64,000 nucleotides of DNA from Paracoccaceae bacterium (GTDB taxonomy: Bacteria > Pseudomonadota > Alphaproteobacteria > Rhodobacterales > Rhodobacteraceae): contig PAPN01000001.1 of assembly GCA_002708925.1 (NCBI GenBank), forward strand, positions 62,001 to 126,000. Direction: 5' to 3'. This document shows positions 62,583 to 64,000 of the stretch, one piece after another (within the stretch, counting starts at the first letter, position 1; the number at the start of each line of letters is the position of its first letter). The translations under genes were made by a program, and so were the position numbers. Below the pieces are notes generated by a model. The model searched no databases. It saw nothing but the letters and a program-made list of their open reading frames with translations, and was not told the origin of the DNA.

Positions 62583-63158
62583 ATGAAACATATAGACCCG
62601 GAACATCATGACGGCACGTCGGATGCGACGCCTGGGGGCGAATTAGACAAGCGGCGTCCGGGCGAGGCCGCATTCGCAGCGGTTTTGCTGGGGGGCAGCG
62701 TGGTTCTCGTCTGGAATGCCTACGGGATCGACAATCCTTTCGGTTCGAACGGGCTGTCATCGCCGCGCTCGATACCGCTGGCAACGACCGCCGTGATGCT
62801 GGTGTGCGCCGCCCTGATCCTGGTGAAAACCCTGCGCCTGCCGCTTGACCGGGCCGAGACCATTGCGCGGGACATCCTGCCGCCGGTCGTGCTGATCTTT
62901 GCGCTCTTTCTTGTGGCTTACGGGATTGTGCTGCGCCCGCTTGGGTTCTTGCCGGCCTCGGCCCTGTTCCTGATTGCCGCGATCAAGATCCTGGCGAAAC
63001 GGAGCTGGCCCTGGACACTCAGCGTGTCGCTGGGCAGCCTTGCCGTGATCTGGCTGATTTTCCGCATTGTGTTCAGCGTATTGATGCCCGCTGGCATCGT
63101 CCCCGAAGCCGAACTGATCCAGTTTTTCCGCAGTCTCGCTTGGGGAGGGCCGGCATGA
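62583..63158 (+). CDS. tctB: TctB: small membrane subunit of the tripartite tricarboxylate transporter
   Basis: 191 residues from the ATG behind GGAGGG. Four membrane segments are visible (AAFAAVLLGGSVVLVWNAYG, ATTAVMLVCAALILVKTL, LPPVVLIFALFLVAYGIVL, LGSLAVIWLIFRIVFSVL) as in TctB. The 3' end overlaps tctA by ATGA. Confidence 0.9.
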   Translation: MKHIDPEHHDGTSDATPGGELDKRRPGEAAFAAVLLGGSVVLVWNAYGIDNPFGSNGLSSPRSIPLATTAVMLVCAALILVKTLRLPLDRAETIARDILPPVVLIFALFLVAYGIVLRPLGFLPASALFLIAAIKILAKRSWPWTLSVSLGSLAVIWLIFRIVFSVLMPAGIVPEAELIQFFRSLAWGGPA

Positions 63159-64000
63159 GCATCTTGATGGATTTCCTTACCGTTTTTCTGCAACCGCAGC
63201 TGCTTTTGCTGGTCGGGCTGGGCACATTCGCCGGCGTCTATGTGGGGGCTATTCCCGGTTTGTCGGTTACGATGGCCGTATCGATCCTGATCTCTTTTAC
63301 CTTTTCATGGGACGTCTATCCGGCGATTTCACTGATGATCGGGATTTACATGGGGGGCGTTTATGGCGGGTCGCGCACGGCGATTTTGTTGAATATCCCC
63401 GGTGCGCCCTCGGCCATTGCCACCGCGCTGGACGGCTATCCGCTGGCCCAACGCGGCGAGGCGGGCACAGCCATCGGAGTGACCACCGTCATGTCCTTCA
63501 TCGGCGGGTTCGTCGGCATTGGCGTGCTGGCGCTGGCGGCGCCTCTGGTCTCGGATTTCGCACTTGGATTTCAACCACGAGACTACATGCTGCTTGCGGT
63601 TCTCGGTATTCTGCTGGTGGGCTCGCTCAGTCAGGGATCGCTGCTCAAGGGCATCTTCGCCGGAGCGCTCGGGCTGGCAATTGGGGCCGTAGGGCGCGAC
63701 CCGCTGACCTTTGCCGAGCGTTTCACCTTTGACATCCAGCTGCTTGAGGGCGGGATTTCCTTCATCGCGGTGATGATCGGGATGTTCGGCGTCTCAGAGG
63801 CGCTGTTGCAGCTGCATCATGTCGATAAAGATGCCGTGCGTCAGAAAATCCGCCGCATCGTGCCTTCGCTTACCACCGTCCGCAAACACCTGCCACTGAG
63901 CCTGCAAACGTCATCCATCGGAGTGATCATCGGCGCGCTGCCCGGCACAGGAGGCGACATCGCCGCGCTTATGGCCTATGACCATGCAAAACGCGTTACC
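63155..64000 (+). CDS. tctA: TctA: large membrane subunit of the tripartite tricarboxylate transporter (3' end outside window)
   Basis: The frame stays open from the ATG at 63155 through the window edge (282 codons). The sequence has TctA features: GTFAGVYVGAIPGLSVTMAV, GIYMGGVYGGSRTAILLNIP, GAPSAIATALDGYPLAQRGE, all early, and IIGALPGTGGDIAALMAYDH near the edge. Normal members are about 500 residues, so the last two fifths are missing. It transports the ligand with TctB. Confidence 0.92.
   Translation, partial: MSILMDFLTVFLQPQLLLLVGLGTFAGVYVGAIPGLSVTMAVSILISFTFSWDVYPAISLMIGIYMGGVYGGSRTAILLNIPGAPSAIATALDGYPLAQRGEAGTAIGVTTVMSFIGGFVGIGVLALAAPLVSDFALGFQPRDYMLLAVLGILLVGSLSQGSLLKGIFAGALGLAIGAVGRDPLTFAERFTFDIQLLEGGISFIAVMIGMFGVSEALLQLHHVDKDAVRQKIRRIVPSLTTVRKHLPLSLQTSSIGVIIGALPGTGGDIAALMAYDHAKRVT

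Noticed and set aside
1-64000. CRISPR arrays, tRNA or rRNA genes and insertion sequences
   Set aside because: No regular direct-repeat array, cloverleaf or rRNA-like stretch, and no transposase gene, was recognised by eye; a tool-based search could still find a degenerate element.

Overview
The window reads as alphaproteobacterial DNA, most probably a marine roseobacter-type Rhodobacteraceae. The evidence is high-GC coding sequence, TTT (TctABC) transport genes, an ornithine cyclodeaminase/CtlX pair, DUF1403 and a complete repABC replication/partition module. Because repABC modules are normally extrachromosomal, the whole stretch is probably part of a plasmid or chromid, although an integrated plasmid cannot be excluded.

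Region 1 (1-22.2 kb) is a type VI secretion (T6SS) operon, all on the plus strand and tightly packed: the tail of tssE, then tssF, tssG, tssH/clpV, an unusual TssB-TssC-like fusion with an acidic tail, a 94-residue unknown, vgrG, a DUF6931-like gene, a PAAR gene, an FHA gene, tssJ, tssK, tssL (with OmpA domain), tssM, tagF, a PppA-type phosphatase, and a methionine-rich unknown whose ends carry cysteine clusters. A hairpin follows. Hcp, TssA, canonical TssB/TssC and a PpkA kinase are not in view and may lie left of the window. A SARP-like winged-helix/hydrolase fusion regulator (22.5-24.0 kb) stands next to the operon.

Region 2 (24-38.5 kb) is an accessory mixture: a Tat-exported cupredoxin, a lysine-rich orphan, two photolyase/cryptochrome genes with a DUF2256 gene (a light-damage block), a MerR/DUF2938 pair, YciI and TetR genes, a CGNR zinc-finger regulator, a haloalkane dehalogenase-like hydrolase with an NADH azoreductase, a truncated SMP-30-like gene, an AraC regulator, and small VOC, GNAT and membrane proteins.

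Region 3 (38.5-43.4 kb) looks like a worn defence/mobility island: an HNH nuclease, a divergent transglutaminase-like gene, a chimeric scar joining fragments of a patatin gene and a UvrD-type helicase gene, a HEPN/RES-domain protein whose 3' end runs into that scar, and a UPF0489 (arginase-like fold) protein.

Region 4 (43.4-50.1 kb) is the replicon backbone: scpB and DUF1403 on the minus strand, a tyrosine recombinase preceded by an 11-7-11 inverted repeat, and repC-repB-repA (transcribed right to left) with 16-bp parS-type palindromes and a palindrome-rich repA upstream region.

Region 5 (50.1-64 kb) is metabolic: an HSL-type esterase with a divergent AraC regulator; an Lrp regulator divergent from ocd-ctlX (arginine/citrulline/ornithine catabolism); and an IclR-controlled divergent cluster. 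The last has two FAD dehydrogenases, a NIPSNAP protein, a TIM-barrel isomerase/dehydratase-like protein, a shikimate-dehydrogenase homologue with an altered substrate loop, and a TctCBA importer, together suggesting uptake and oxidation of a hydroaromatic or similar organic acid. TctA runs off the right edge.
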